From: Paulinella micropora
Lineage: Eukaryota; Cercozoa; Imbricatea; Euglyphida
Direction of reading: 5' to 3'
NCBI GenBank assembly: GCA_009731375.1
Contig: BJOX01000092.1
Coordinates: 224,643 to 244,683 of the forward strand
DNA length: 20,041 bases
The translations under genes and the position numbers were made by a program. Positions within the stretch are counted from its first letter, which is position 1; every line of letters starts with the position of its first letter. The notes under the pieces were generated by a model that worked only from the letters and a program-made list of their open reading frames with translations, made no database searches and was not told the DNA's origin. Positions 19,974 through 20,041 of this stretch are shown piece after piece.

Positions 19974-20041
19974 GGACACCGTGATAGCCCAGTGGTCAAG
20001 TTCTACCATCTGGGCCCTGTCGCCAGTTCGATTCCCGTCGG
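19974..20041 (+). mobile_element. tRNA-like pol III promoter region, probable SINE head (cut by window end)
   Basis: TAGCCCAGTGGT (19985-19996) fits the A-box consensus TRGCNNAGYNGG, and AGTTCGATTCC (20025-20035) the B box GGTTCGANNCC, 40 bases apart as in tRNA genes. Acceptor and T stems do not pair well, while GCCCAG and CTGGGC can pair across the D region, so a functional tRNA is unlikely. Start at GGACACC right after (ATT)n. A tRNA-derived SINE is the best reading. Confidence 0.5.

Noticed and set aside
19974-20041. Functional tRNA gene
   Set aside because: Boxes fit but acceptor and T stems do not pair, and the window ends before the 3' part.

Overview
This is nuclear DNA of a eukaryote. 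It has spliceosomal exons, APE-type non-LTR retrotransposons (LINEs), a tRNA-like SINE head, and an extreme load of tri- to octanucleotide microsatellites. Nothing fixes the species; a repeat-rich protist or alga would fit, but that is a guess. Runs of N at 319-328, 7872-7881, 13170-13179, 13302-13311, 14876-14885, 15548-16230, 16563-17408 and 17699-17708 break the sequence.

Left part (1 to about 10,930): copies of one LINE family, all on the minus strand. LINE-1 (about 835-4470) carries an endonuclease-reverse transcriptase protein interrupted by one -1 frame break. LINE-2 (about 4790-7563) is 5' truncated, shares that break and has further nonsense changes. A 3'-end fragment lies at 122-318. 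Each 3' end finishes in the same block (a 12-base palindrome, then AAGGCCTAG read on the minus strand), followed directly by a (TAG)n tail. From 7.9 to 10 kb the same 3' block recurs five times, 5' truncated to different lengths and separated only by (CTA)n. The array therefore looks like a stack of LINE insertions into earlier LINE tails.

Right part (11,207 to the window end): on the plus strand, very short islands of non-repetitive sequence, each bounded by splice-like signals, translate colinearly into the N-terminal metallophosphoesterase-like domain of a CWF19-like protein 1 (CWF19L1/Drn1 family, the splicing factor that partners the lariat debranching enzyme). Ten exon positions of 33-77 bases are separated by introns that are almost pure microsatellite: CTATG, GTAT, CTCTAT, ATCT, ACGT, TG, CTA, GAGTAT, TTG, ATT. 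In several introns the repeat begins at the donor itself, as if the GTATGT splice site had been expanded. Exons 5, 9 and 10 are each present twice; in pairs 9 and 10 the upstream copy is cut short by repeat. Exon 8 has no GT donor. The C-terminal half of the gene lies beyond the window.

Other items: a roughly 400-base island with two perfect hairpins and an (ATCT)n tail inside intron 7, and a tRNA-like pol III A box and B box at the right edge inside intron 10. The long open frames of the window (poly-Thr, MYVC, SIYL and similar) are translated microsatellites, not genes.
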